The position numbers were made by a program, and so were the translations under genes. Of a stretch of DNA of 64,000 nt, positions 1 through 7,157 are shown piece by piece. The notes beneath the pieces were generated by a model. That model saw only the letters and a list, made by a program, of their open reading frames with translations. It did no database searches and had not been told where the DNA came from. Numbering within the stretch: the first letter of the stretch is position 1; the number at the start of each line of letters is the position of its first letter. The stretch comes from Cyanobacteria bacterium UBA2566 (GTDB lineage Bacteria > Cyanobacteriota > Cyanobacteriia > Cyanobacteriales > Desertifilaceae): NCBI GenBank assembly GCA_002340255.1, contig DDLS01000119.1, forward strand, positions 1 to 64,000, in the 5' to 3' direction.

Positions 1-80
1 CAATTTCAATACTTTTTTTCTTCAGCCTAAATCCCTTATCTTAATTCCTATCTTGATTCGGCAGAGTGACAAAAGAGGGA

Positions 81-187
81 TATAGCGCTTTGCGCTAGGG
101 AATAGGGAATAGGGAATAGGAAATAGGCTTTTGGTACATAGCTTTGAGGATTCAACACTGTCCCTCATAACAGCGCAAAGCGCTGTA
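81..187. repeat. TATAGCGC-ended inverted-repeat element with (GGGAATA)n core
   Basis: The element begins TATAGCGCTTTGCGCT and ends AGCGCAAAGCGCTGTA, so its ends are near-perfect inverted repeats of about 15 bp. A heptanucleotide array of GGGAATA units follows the left end, and unique sequence ending CCCTCATAACAGCGC leads to the right end. It resembles the elements at 729-861, 35944-36077 and 59196-59336 in its ends and overall size of 100-140 bp. It encodes nothing. It is probably a non-autonomous, MITE-like element or a hairpin-forming repeat. Confidence 0.6.
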
Positions 188-281
188 TTCTTCTATCCAA
201 CATTAATAATCGACTGCCACAAGGAAATTTTGAACACGACTCAACTTATTGACTACTTTACTATTACTCCTAAAAAATACT

Positions 282-497
282 ATGTATAAGATATTGAAAG
301 CAACCTATCACAATGGCAGTCTAGTTCTCGATCAACACCTAGAATCAATGATGGAGGGCAAAACATTTAAAGTCGTTTTGCTAGAATTGGATGAAGTTGA
401 TTTGAAAAAGCAAAGATTTTTGCGATTAGTCGATCAGCATTCTTTTCACTTGTCTAAAGATTATCAGTTTAAGCGAGATAAGCTTTATGAGCGATAA
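282..497 (+). CDS. small antitoxin-like protein paired with PIN toxin remnant
   Basis: This encodes 71 residues starting MYKILKATYHNGSLVL. I chose the ATG at 282 because the longer reading begins with a TTG and a low-complexity leucine run. The opening pattern, a short beta strand with YHNGSLVLD and then an acidic/basic helical tail, resembles DUF104 / AF2212-type antitoxins that sit upstream of PIN-domain toxins. Its stop overlaps by 11 nt the ATG of the broken PIN gene at 487, which is normal toxin-antitoxin operon geometry. It would neutralise the PIN ribonuclease, but that partner is a pseudogene, so the antitoxin is probably a relic. The family call is by pattern, the pairing by position. 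Confidence 0.55.
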   Translation: MYKILKATYHNGSLVLDQHLESMMEGKTFKVVLLELDEVDLKKQRFLRLVDQHSFHLSKDYQFKRDKLYER

Positions 498-1005
498 AGT
501 TTTTTTAGATACTAATCTTTGGGTTTATCTCTATGCTAAAGAACCTGAAGGCAAATATCTTAAAGTGAAGCAGATTATTGAACTCAAATTTTAGGAGAAC
601 TCTTTAATGTTTTGATAAGAAAGAAGCTTGTCGAGGACAAGGAATCTCAAGAAATTGTATTAGAGTTAGTCAGCAATTTTACCATTTCAGAAATAGATAC
701 TCTTAAAGTGCTTCAAGCATTAGAGATACAGCGCTTTGCGCTGTGATGGGGGGATAGGGGGATAGGGGGAGCAAACAACAGACTTGGTAGAAGCTCTGAG
801 CTGTTCTAGATATTGTTAAAAACCGTCATTAATGTACCTCATAGCAGAGGAAACTGCTGTAAAATCTAGATACCAATACTCTTATTGGGATAGCTTGATT
901 ATTGCGACTGCTTTAATTCTCGATTGTGCAATCTTGTACTCAGAAGATTTGCACTACGATCAATTCATTCAAGAAAAAATGAGAATTGTCAATCCATTTA
1001 TGTAA
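487..1005 (+). pseudogene. PIN-domain toxin (VapC-like), disrupted
   Basis: Three blocks in different frames make up one PIN ribonuclease. Block 1 (487-594) encodes MSDKVFLDTNLWVYLYAKEP, with the first catalytic Asp in the FLDTN motif, and hits a stop at 592-594. Block 2 (about 591-728) encodes LGELFNVLIRKKLVEDK and on to VLQALEI. Block 3 (862-1005) encodes SRYQYSYWDSLIIATAL, with the WDSLI motif of PIN folds, and ends NPFM. Between blocks 1 and 2 about ten codons are missing and the frame shifts. Between blocks 2 and 3 lies a 133-bp repeat (729-861); removing it restores the frame exactly. The gene therefore carries two independent lesions and cannot make a toxin. Confidence 0.8.
729..861. 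mobile_element. 133-bp MITE-like element with TA target duplication
   Basis: The element is flanked by TA at 727-728 and TA at 860-861 and lies inside the PIN gene. Its ends are imperfect inverted repeats: TACAGCGCTTTGCGCTG at the left and, on the other strand, TACAGCAGTTTCCTCTG at the right (13 of 17 match). The interior is G-rich at first (GGGGGATA units) and then A/T-rich. The right two thirds match the copy at 35944-36077, including the end AGAGGAAACTGCTGTA. It has no coding capacity. Mobilisation in trans by a transposase with TA preference is inferred; no such gene lies in the window. Confidence 0.75.
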
Positions 1006-1028
1006 AATGCCTGGAGACATCCGATCGC

Positions 1029-1613
1029 CTACTGTACGACCTGAGATCCATGACTGCGGGGATCGGAAACCATGGGGACTTCGTTTCGCGAACCCGATTC
1101 TAGGCTGGATACTTTGCCGATATTGCCAGCGTCGGGAATGGGAACACCAGCCACAAGAGCGTCTAATTTACCCTTGAGAATGGGTTTTGGTAATTCGCCA
1201 ATTGTTTCGGCGATCGCCTCTCCCTGACGATCTAAAAATACAAAATGGGGAATACCATCGACGCGATAGGCATCCATTTCTGGCAACCATTTGGTATTAT
1301 CCACATTCAACATGACAAAATTGACTTGTTCCCCATAGCCCTCTCGCAACGCTACCATATCAGGAACCATAGCTTGACAACTTAAACACCAATTGGCATA
1401 AAATTCCATTAACGTCGGCTTCTCATTTTCTAGGGCAACTTCTAGCGGTGTAGAGGTTTCGGCCAACTCAGACAGAGAAGTAGAGGGATTTTGGGTTTGT
1501 AGACCTAGAAACAAAGCTACACTTAAGGCGATCGCCGTTAACGCCACCACCAGATTACGGATGCGAGTCGCCATAGGAGCTTGGGTATTGAGATCGGCAA
1601 CAGGTTCAGTCAT
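1029..1613 (-). CDS. txlA: thioredoxin-like thiol:disulfide interchange protein (TxlA/HCF164 type)
   Basis: This is a 194-residue protein with a short N-terminal tail, one membrane segment at about residues 18-38 and a soluble thioredoxin domain. The active site is WCLSC with Cys76 and Cys79, inside the FYANWCLSC context typical of TxlA/HCF164. GIPHFVF supplies the cis-proline loop and LNVDNTKW the following strand. Family members sit in the thylakoid or plasma membrane and pass reductant to lumenal or periplasmic targets such as cytochrome c maturation and cytochrome b6f assembly. The last 30 residues are Ser/Gly-rich and look unstructured. The symbol is by family resemblance; the ATG at 1613 is the only plausible start. 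Confidence 0.85.
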   Translation of the reverse strand: MTEPVADLNTQAPMATRIRNLVVALTAIALSVALFLGLQTQNPSTSLSELAETSTPLEVALENEKPTLMEFYANWCLSCQAMVPDMVALREGYGEQVNFVMLNVDNTKWLPEMDAYRVDGIPHFVFLDRQGEAIAETIGELPKPILKGKLDALVAGVPIPDAGNIGKVSSLESGSRNEVPMVSDPRSHGSQVVQ

Positions 1614-1701
1614 AGAGGATCAATAGGAGTAACAGGTTTAGGTGGTAAGTGAATTTTCAAGGGCGATCGCCACAGGAATCATTATCCTTGATATTTAGAG
1701 C

Positions 1702-2721
1702 TTAACGGAAATAGACGACTCTGGCATTAGTAAAACCTTGCGATCTCAATAGTGCAGACTGACTCTCAGCACGATCGCGATTGTCATAGGCTTGTATATA
1801 AACAAATCTCCCTCTTCGATTTCGAGTTTGTATAGCGCTGGGATACCGTATGCGGATTTGTTGATAGATAAAATTGTTACCGGTTGGAATCACTACGACA
1901 TATCCTTGGAGTGTTACGCGGGGAAAAGTATTGTTTCCTGTGGCTATTGGGTCTGATCCTAAGCCTAATTCTGCTAGAGTTCTGCTATCAGCTATGCCAC
2001 TAGGAAATAAACCTCTTAAGCGCTGAAACTGCTCCACAGCATCTGTTGTCAGTTGGCCATAGATTCCATCAATTGTGCCCCGATACAATCTTAGATCTTG
2101 CAGTCTACTTTGCAGTAGCTGAATCTGCCAGATCGGAGAACTGGGTGTTACTTGTTGTAATCCAAAGGGTTGATTAAAGTTGGGTTGACCCAGAGCAGGA
2201 TTAAAGGAATTCGGAAGGGGATCGCCAAAAGTGAAACCGGGTGTAAAAGATGGCGTATTAAAAGGTGCTGGAGGAGGGGGCAGAATTTGAGGGAACGTAT
2301 TGAATCCTGCTTGTGGCAATTGGTTGAACAAGGTCCGATTGATCGCAGATTGAGTTTCCGAACCCACTATGCCATCGACCCCAATACCAGCATCACGTTG
2401 GAAACTGAGTACTGCTTGCTCAGTTACTCCATCAAAGATTCTGGTGATGGGGCCTCGATAGTATCCTAATAGCTGGAGATTTTGCTGAAGTTGTGCTACA
2501 TCTGTGCCAGAATCTCCGAATCGTAGAGCTAGAGCTACTTGCGCTAAAGTCAAGATCGCCAGCGTGATGCCTAAAGAGAGTAATCGTAGGATCAATCGAC
2601 TAGAAATTGGTTTAGCCAGCAACTGTTGCCAAAATTGCTGGATTGATTTTCGTAAAACCCGTTCGGTGCTGGTCGGGTCTTGATAGGCTAGGGCTAGATG
2701 GAGATAGGCTAGAGAGTCCAT
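1702..2721 (-). CDS. membrane-anchored protein with two peptidoglycan-binding domains
   Basis: 339 residues. A cytoplasmic N-terminus is followed by a hydrophobic segment at about 41-66 that anchors or exports the protein. The first PG_binding_1 domain is at about 67-130 (FGDSGTDVAQLQQNLQLLGY, later GVDGIVGSET). A linker rich in Pro, Phe and Asn runs to about 195, and a second, more divergent domain lies at about 195-255 (IDGIYGQLTTDAVEQFQ). The last 70 residues (FVYIQAYDNRDRAESQ, then LRSQGFTNARVVYF) look like a SPOR-type fold, which also contacts peptidoglycan. It probably binds the cell wall; no catalytic domain is visible. The gene at 2904-3623 is a relative in the same orientation. Confidence 0.75.
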   Translation of the reverse strand: MDSLAYLHLALAYQDPTSTERVLRKSIQQFWQQLLAKPISSRLILRLLSLGITLAILTLAQVALALRFGDSGTDVAQLQQNLQLLGYYRGPITRIFDGVTEQAVLSFQRDAGIGVDGIVGSETQSAINRTLFNQLPQAGFNTFPQILPPPPAPFNTPSFTPGFTFGDPLPNSFNPALGQPNFNQPFGLQQVTPSSPIWQIQLLQSRLQDLRLYRGTIDGIYGQLTTDAVEQFQRLRGLFPSGIADSRTLAELGLGSDPIATGNNTFPRVTLQGYVVVIPTGNNFIYQQIRIRYPSAIQTRNRRGRFVYIQAYDNRDRAESQSALLRSQGFTNARVVYFR

Positions 2722-2821
2722 AGAGAGTAGGAGATCTTAATCCAGGTGTCGATGCTGCCCCTATTTTAGGCGATCTTTTCGAGCAAAATGACTCAAGATT
2801 GCTCACTTGTAATTTCTTTGG

Positions 2822-2895
2822 CTCAGGGGGCTCTCACGTAAAGTCTCCGATACGTTTGGAAGCCCCGTCGCTGTCTTCGCGGGGATTGGTTACCT
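2822..2895. other. GC-rich hairpin, possible IS200/IS605-type end relic
   Basis: The spacer between the two peptidoglycan-binding genes holds CCCCG (2863-2867) and CGGGG (2880-2884) around a loop containing CTGTCTT. This is the same layout as the CCCCG-TGTCTTC-CGGGG hairpin at 42991-43013, which I read as the end of a TnpB-type element. No transposase remains. It could instead act as a simple terminator or mRNA-stabilising hairpin for the upstream gene on the minus strand. Confidence 0.35.
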
Positions 2896-2903
2896 AGAGA
2901 AAC

Positions 2904-3623
2904 TCAGCGAATATCTTCTGGACTAATACCATACCTCTGTTGCGCTCTGGATATGGCTTCTTGGGTTAGGGGGCCTAAGATGCCATCTAAGGGGCCATCA
3001 TACAATCCCCTGGCTTTTAAACGGCGCTGTAATTCTAGAACTTGGGGATCTGACCTTGAACTTAAGGACTGACCCACTGGCGCTCCATTTTCGAGTTGTG
3101 CTTGAGTGCGGCGGCCATAAATACCATCTGGGGTTAAGCCTTGGACTTCTTGATAGGAGCGAACCGCTTCCTCGGTTAAGGAACCATATAATCCCGTAAT
3201 GGGGCCATTAAAAAAGCCTTTGGCCATCAGGTTTTCCTGTAGAGCTGTGACTTCCGGGCCGCGATCGCCGCGCTGGAGTACGGGAGAATTGTCTAATGTC
3301 GATCTCTGGGTTCCTCCCGAACGCAATCGACTCCAAGTTTCTGCTCCCACAATACCATCGGGAATTAGGCCCCGATCTTGTTGAAATCGGATGACCGCCT
3401 CCTGGGTCAGTTCCCGAAATCGTCCTGTCGGTTGTAAATTAAAATACCCTAAATCTTGGAGTCGTTGCTGCAATTCCCGCACTTGTGGCCCATCATCTCC
3501 TATTTCTATAGCTCTGACTGAGAGAGTCAACGACCCTAGAATCAGGATTATTGTTAGCAAGCTTTGGATTAAGCGAGAACCCGAAGAGATGAATTTACCA
3601 AATGGTAACACAAGGGTAAACAT
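2904..3623 (-). CDS. secreted or anchored protein with three peptidoglycan-binding domains
   Basis: 239 residues from the ATG at 3623; the upstream in-frame TTG at 3641 is less likely. A signal or anchor segment (LLTIILILGSLTLSVRA) ends near residue 39. Three PG_binding_1 repeats follow, each with the pattern VxxLQxxLxxLGY...TGxFxxxTxxAVxxFQ...PDGIVGxxT. The third is shortened (SRAQQRYGISPEDIR). The protein should sit in the periplasm or cell wall and hold peptidoglycan non-covalently. With the adjacent gene at 1702-2721 it looks like an ancient duplication pair. No hydrolase or transpeptidase domain is present. Confidence 0.75.
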   Translation of the reverse strand: MFTLVLPFGKFISSGSRLIQSLLTIILILGSLTLSVRAIEIGDDGPQVRELQQRLQDLGYFNLQPTGRFRELTQEAVIRFQQDRGLIPDGIVGAETWSRLRSGGTQRSTLDNSPVLQRGDRGPEVTALQENLMAKGFFNGPITGLYGSLTEEAVRSYQEVQGLTPDGIYGRRTQAQLENGAPVGQSLSSRSDPQVLELQRRLKARGLYDGPLDGILGPLTQEAISRAQQRYGISPEDIR

Positions 3624-3641
3624 GGATTGAGTTGGTGTCAA

Positions 3642-3815
3642 TTAGTGCATTTGTCGATCGATCAACCAAGCGCAAATACCAGCAAATAGGGTAATAGCTA
3701 AACCGACTAGGGGATGTTGCCCTTGACTGACGGCAAAAGAAGTTACAATACCTGCACCGATACTGCCAGTAACGATCGCTTCGAGCCAATCCGAATCAGA
3801 AGACTTATTATACAT
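3642..3815 (-). CDS. 57-residue predicted membrane protein
   Basis: Reading 3815 to 3642 on the minus strand gives 57 residues beginning MYNKSSDSDWLEAIVTGSIG and ending AWLIDRQMH. Two hydrophobic stretches (AIVTGSIGAGIVTSFAV and LVGLAITLFAGICAWL) are separated by SQGQHP, giving a two-helix hairpin. The product is short but has a clean ATG, a stop and a composition unlike a chance ORF. It sits just upstream of the triple peptidoglycan-binding gene on the same strand, 18 nt from its start, so the two may be cotranscribed. I do not recognise the family. Confidence 0.55.
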   Translation of the reverse strand: MYNKSSDSDWLEAIVTGSIGAGIVTSFAVSQGQHPLVGLAITLFAGICAWLIDRQMH

Positions 3816-3951
3816 AAAAGATAATTTCTGGATGAGTGCCGATCAATTTTGTCTTCTCAGGGTATCACCCAAGTTTCTTTTCCGTGCATAATTTCCCCTC
3901 AATTGCAATCAAGCTTGAGGTTTAGAGATATTTCTTAACATTTAAGGCGAT

Positions 3952-4072
3952 TTGCGCTAGGCAATAGGCAACAGGCAATATCTTGTATTACTTAGGGTCT
4001 GAGGCTTCAAGCTGTACTTCATAGCAGAGAGAATTGCATCTCCATTCCCCATTCCCCATTCCCCATTCCCTT
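3952..4072. repeat. degenerate copy of the dispersed repeat plus CCCCATTC tandem run
   Basis: The segment starts GATTTGCGCTAGGCAATAGG, resembling the left end of the 81-187 and 729-861 elements. It contains TGTACTTCATAGCAGAG, matching the right-hand part of the 729 and 35944 copies (TGTACCTCATAGCAGAG). Tandem CATTCCC units follow up to the stop of the SH3-like gene. I read it as a decayed family member next to a short tandem array. Confidence 0.5.
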
Positions 4073-4504
4073 CTATTCCACTTTCTCCACATTTCCCCCT
4101 TTCACCCAGGCATCTCGAGAAGCAACCCGAACTTTTTGCCAAATCTTATCTTCACTTTCTCCAATCACATACAACGTTTCGTTATAACCGATTCCACCAA
4201 TAGACCCCGACTCATAACTGGGGGAATTCCGCAAGATCAGACCATCGGGCCAAGTGACTCTCGCTTTGTAGGCTCCTTCTGGAAGTTCTGGTTCTTTTGG
4301 CTTTTGGACTTCAGCAGGAGTAGACAGGGAAGCAGAAGCCGGTTTAGCCTCTTGTGCCTCTGGAAATTCGGGTTTGGGAGGGTCAATGGTCATTCTGGCC
4401 ATAAAATAACGGGCAGCGGCTAATCCACCGACTAACATCAGGGCGATCGCCAACGCGATCCCCAAAAATACTTGAAAAAATCCGGAAACTAATCTACCAA
4501 CCAT
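4073..4504 (-). CDS. membrane-anchored SH3-like (SH3b) domain protein
   Basis: 143 residues. The N-terminal 30 residues form one membrane helix (VFLGIALAIALMLVGGLAAA). A Pro/Glu/Lys-rich linker spans about 38-78. The C-terminal 65 residues (WPDGLILRNSPSYESGSIGG, then YVIGESEDKIWQKVRV and AWVKGGNVEKVE) match bacterial SH3 folds: a short beta barrel with the LRxxPS start and the final WVxGxxV strand. Such domains bind cell-wall peptides or partner proteins. The protein would face the periplasm or lumen. Its stop lies at the edge of a CATTCCC tandem array. The start at 4504 lies 27 nt downstream of the ycf46 stop, so the two may share a transcript. Confidence 0.65.
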   Translation of the reverse strand: MVGRLVSGFFQVFLGIALAIALMLVGGLAAARYFMARMTIDPPKPEFPEAQEAKPASASLSTPAEVQKPKEPELPEGAYKARVTWPDGLILRNSPSYESGSIGGIGYNETLYVIGESEDKIWQKVRVASRDAWVKGGNVEKVE

Positions 4505-4531
4505 AAGAATAAATCTGGAAAATAATAACGA

Positions 4532-6031
4532 CTACAAGGGCGGTTTTAAACCACTTGAACGAGAGGCAAGTCTTGCTTTACCGGAAGCTGCCCAAGATTG
4601 TAACAATTCAATTTGTTCTTGAGCCGTGCGAGCTAAGGGGACAATTTGACTGGCTGCCTCTAGGATATCATCGGTAGTAAAATCCCGGTTTTGACTAAAG
4701 CCAATGTGCATGGCTTCTACAATCATTTGTTCAATTTCTGCCCCCGAAAAATCAGGGGTTTCATAGGCAAGACGTTTTAACTCATAATTTCTCAGACTTT
4801 GGGGACGCAACCGAGAGAGATGAACTTCAAAAATGGCTTGTCGTTCTTCTTGGGTGGGGAGTCCCACGAAAAAGATTTCATCAAATCGCCCTTTGCGTAA
4901 TAGTTCTGGGGGTAAACTTTGGATATTATTAGCGGTGGCAACGACAAAAACCGGTGAAGTTTTTTCTGCTAACCAAGTGACAAAGGTTCCGAATACCCGA
5001 TTCGTTGTGCCTGCATCTCCCCGCGATCCCATGCCACTAAAGGCTTTATCAATTTCGTCAATCCATAAAATACAAGGAGCGAGAGCTTCAGCTAGTTGAA
5101 TCATTTGCCGGGTTCTCGATTCCGATTCTCCCACGAGTCCGGCAAATAGTCGTCCCACATCGAGGCGCAGGAGGGGAAGATGCCAATGGTGGGCGATCGC
5201 TTTTGCTGTCAGGGATTTCCCGGTTCCTTGAATGCCCACCAACAGTAAACCACGGGGATGGGGCAGTCCGTAGGCTCTGGCTTGCTCGGAAAACCCGCCA
5301 CCGCGCCGCAGGAGCCAATCTTTGAGGTTTTCTAAACCGCCAATGTCAGAAATTTGTTCTTGAGCGGGATAAAAGTCTAGGATTTGGGTTTGGCGAATGG
5401 TTTGCCGTTTTTCTTCTAAAATTAGGTCTACATCTTCCGGGCGCAATTCCCCATGGGTGGCGATCGCTTTTCCCAATACCCGGCGAATGCGCTCTAGGGA
5501 AAGACCTTGACAACACCGGACAATTTCTTCCAGGACTTCTTGCTCAATAACTTGCCCTAATCCCATCAGTAACCGGCTCACTTCTTCCCGAATGTCTCCA
5601 CTCTGGGGTAAGGGAAACTCTAAGACAGTAATCACTTCGGTTAAGTCGGTGGGGATGGCAATTTCTGGAGCCAGAATCACCAGGTTTTTGGCTTCCGATT
5701 TGAGGCTGCGGGCTAAATTTCTCAGTTTCCGCGATATGGAAACATCCTCTAAAAAGCGCTGAAAATCCCGGAGAACAAAAATTCCAGCGGCTGTGGGGGG
5801 AACTTTCTGGACGAATTCTAAGGCTTGGAGGGGATTGCGACGACCAAACCCGTTATCATTGGGGTTGCCTTGATAACCATCGACGAAATCCCAGGTATAG
5901 ACTCCTCGACTGCCGAGGTTTTTGGCCGATTCGGCGATCGCCCTTTCCACCCGTTCTTCTTCGGCGGTGGGAATATAGATGATCGGATAGCGCGATCGCA
6001 GCAGTAGTTCAAATTCTTCCTTAAAACTCAT
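4532..6031 (-). CDS. ycf46: AAA+ ATPase of the Ycf46 family
   Basis: 499 residues. The N-terminal half (MSFKEEFELLLRSRYPIIYI onward) is an inactive AAA-like region typical of Ycf46. The C-terminal half is a complete AAA+ module, with Walker A GIQGTGKS at 266-273, Walker B ILWIDEID around 321-328, GRFDEIF for the sensor/arginine region and a helical lid near 440-470. The gene is found in cyanobacteria and in red-algal plastid genomes. Its role has been linked to photosynthesis and inorganic carbon use, but its substrate is not settled. It lies between envelope genes and the CRISPR leader. Nothing suggests it belongs to the CRISPR system. Confidence 0.85.
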   Translation of the reverse strand: MSFKEEFELLLRSRYPIIYIPTAEEERVERAIAESAKNLGSRGVYTWDFVDGYQGNPNDNGFGRRNPLQALEFVQKVPPTAAGIFVLRDFQRFLEDVSISRKLRNLARSLKSEAKNLVILAPEIAIPTDLTEVITVLEFPLPQSGDIREEVSRLLMGLGQVIEQEVLEEIVRCCQGLSLERIRRVLGKAIATHGELRPEDVDLILEEKRQTIRQTQILDFYPAQEQISDIGGLENLKDWLLRRGGGFSEQARAYGLPHPRGLLLVGIQGTGKSLTAKAIAHHWHLPLLRLDVGRLFAGLVGESESRTRQMIQLAEALAPCILWIDEIDKAFSGMGSRGDAGTTNRVFGTFVTWLAEKTSPVFVVATANNIQSLPPELLRKGRFDEIFFVGLPTQEERQAIFEVHLSRLRPQSLRNYELKRLAYETPDFSGAEIEQMIVEAMHIGFSQNRDFTTDDILEAASQIVPLARTAQEQIELLQSWAASGKARLASRSSGLKPPL

Positions 6032-6103
6032 GGACTATCAAGTTGTGCGGGTATAGGAGACTCAGTTTAAATACGGTAAATTTATAGTATAGACTCCCCT
6101 TAC

Positions 6104-6312
6104 CCGCCCATAGCGCTATAAAACCGACGCACCTCGGCCAATCGCTGAAACAACGCATTTTCGTTCCGAGCGTCGGAGTCAGTCAGGGAGAGGTTTTTAG
6201 CGTTATTTGCTTGTTTTTTTGCCCCGTTGACCAGCCCTATATTGTACAATTTAGGGAGTGCGTCGGATTTGGCTCCTGAAACCCTTACAGGGCAAGGGCT
6301 GCCAGACCAGCC
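6104..6312 (+). promoter_or_regulatory. CRISPR leader-like region
   Basis: About 210 nt between the ycf46 start and the first repeat. It carries CCGACGC at 6124-6130 facing GCGTCGG at 6170-6176, a second GCGTCGG at 6260-6266, a T-rich tract (6211-6220), and CCCTT/AAGGG (6282-6298) forming a small hairpin just before repeat 1. The tail CTGAAACCCTTACAGGG resembles leaders of cyanobacterial arrays I know. The terminator-like hairpin and decayed repeat at the other end of the array support the leader being here. Promoter elements could not be placed with confidence. Confidence 0.5.
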
Positions 6313-7073
6313 CCCCAACCGACTGGGTTAAGTCGGATTAGTTGGAAAAAAATGAAGTCGTGATTAACTCGATGAATTAATCATCCCCAACCGACTGGGT
6401 TAAGTCGGATTAGTTGGAAAAAACAGCTCTAAGCTAAATCCGTTGCCTTCTATATCCTCCCCAACCGACTGGGTTAAGTCGGATTAGTTGGAAAGCTTGG
6501 GGTCGGTGGTGGTACACCGCCTCAAGGCGTTACCCCAACCGACTGGGTTAAGTCGGATTAGTTGGAAAGAAATGCGATCGCGCTACTTACCCCAATGGAG
6601 GCGATCCCCAACCGACTGGGTTAAGTCGGATTAGTTGGAAAGTTAATATGGTCAATTTCGGCTTCAGACCATTCAATCCCCAACCGACTGGGTTAAGTCG
6701 GATTAGTTGGAAAGGCTATATTGAGGAATTTGTGGAAATGAAATTATTACTCCCCAACCGACTGGGTTAAGTCGGATTAGTTGGAAAGCGCTAGTGTTAC
6801 CTTCCGAGTATTTCGTTTCAACCTCGTCTCCCCCAACCGACTGGGTTAAGTCGGATTAGTTGGAAAGCTGAGAAGGAGTTGAATCAAGTGGCTCATTTTG
6901 ACCCCAACCGACTGGGTTAAGTCGGATTAGTTGGAAAGACGAAAAAGCTCATGGCACAAGCGTTAGACATCGTAAACCCCAACCGACTGGGTTAAGTCGG
7001 ATTAGTTGGAAAGCTTCAAGAAACCGGGTTTCTAAACACCCAACCGCTTGCGTTAAATTAGAATAGTTAAAAA
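6313..7073 (+). CRISPR. CRISPR array: ten 36-nt repeats, nine spacers, one decayed terminal repeat
   Basis: Identical 36-nt repeats start at 6313, 6385, 6459, 6533, 6606, 6678, 6752, 6831, 6902 and 6977. Each begins CCCCAACCGACTGGGTTAAG and ends GATTAGTTGGAAA. Repeats 3-10 are followed by G, so the unit may be 37 nt; repeats 1-2 are followed by A. The repeat folds as CCAAC-CGACT ... AGTCG-(bulge GATTA)-GTTGG. Spacers are 35-39 nt except spacer 7 (43 nt). A strongly degenerate eleventh copy lies at 7038-7073 after an atypical 25-nt unit. The decayed copy and a hairpin follow at the right, so transcription is probably left to right. No cas gene is present in the window, so subtype cannot be assigned; any effector must act in trans. 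Confidence 0.95.
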
Positions 7074-7074
7074 C

Positions 7075-7112
7075 TCGGTAGGGGCAAGAAACTTTTCGCC
7101 CCTACCGAATTT
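7075..7112 (+). terminator. hairpin terminator after the CRISPR array
   Basis: TCGGTAGGGGC (7075-7085) and GCCCCTACCGA (7098-7108) form a perfect 11-bp stem with a 12-nt loop, followed by ATTTTAAT. It starts 2 nt after the decayed terminal repeat. It would end a left-to-right array transcript before the gene at 7158. Confidence 0.6.
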
Positions 7113-7157
7113 TAATAGTTTCGGCTGTCGCCGACATGAAAATTGTTAATTGATACT

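Noticed and set aside
2170..2469. Plus-strand ORF of 99 codons antisense to the first peptidoglycan-binding gene.
   Set aside because: Composition is that of a shadow of the opposite strand; the minus-strand protein has clear domains.
4532..6031. The AAA ATPase next to the array could be a transposon-type or CRISPR-linked ATPase.
   Set aside because: Its N-terminal sequence and length match Ycf46, which is a cyanobacterial and plastid housekeeping gene, and it is on the opposite strand.
6313..7073. Type V-K (CAST) array because repeats end GAAAG.
   Set aside because: No Cas12k, Tns genes or tracrRNA-like region is present; the ending alone is not specific.
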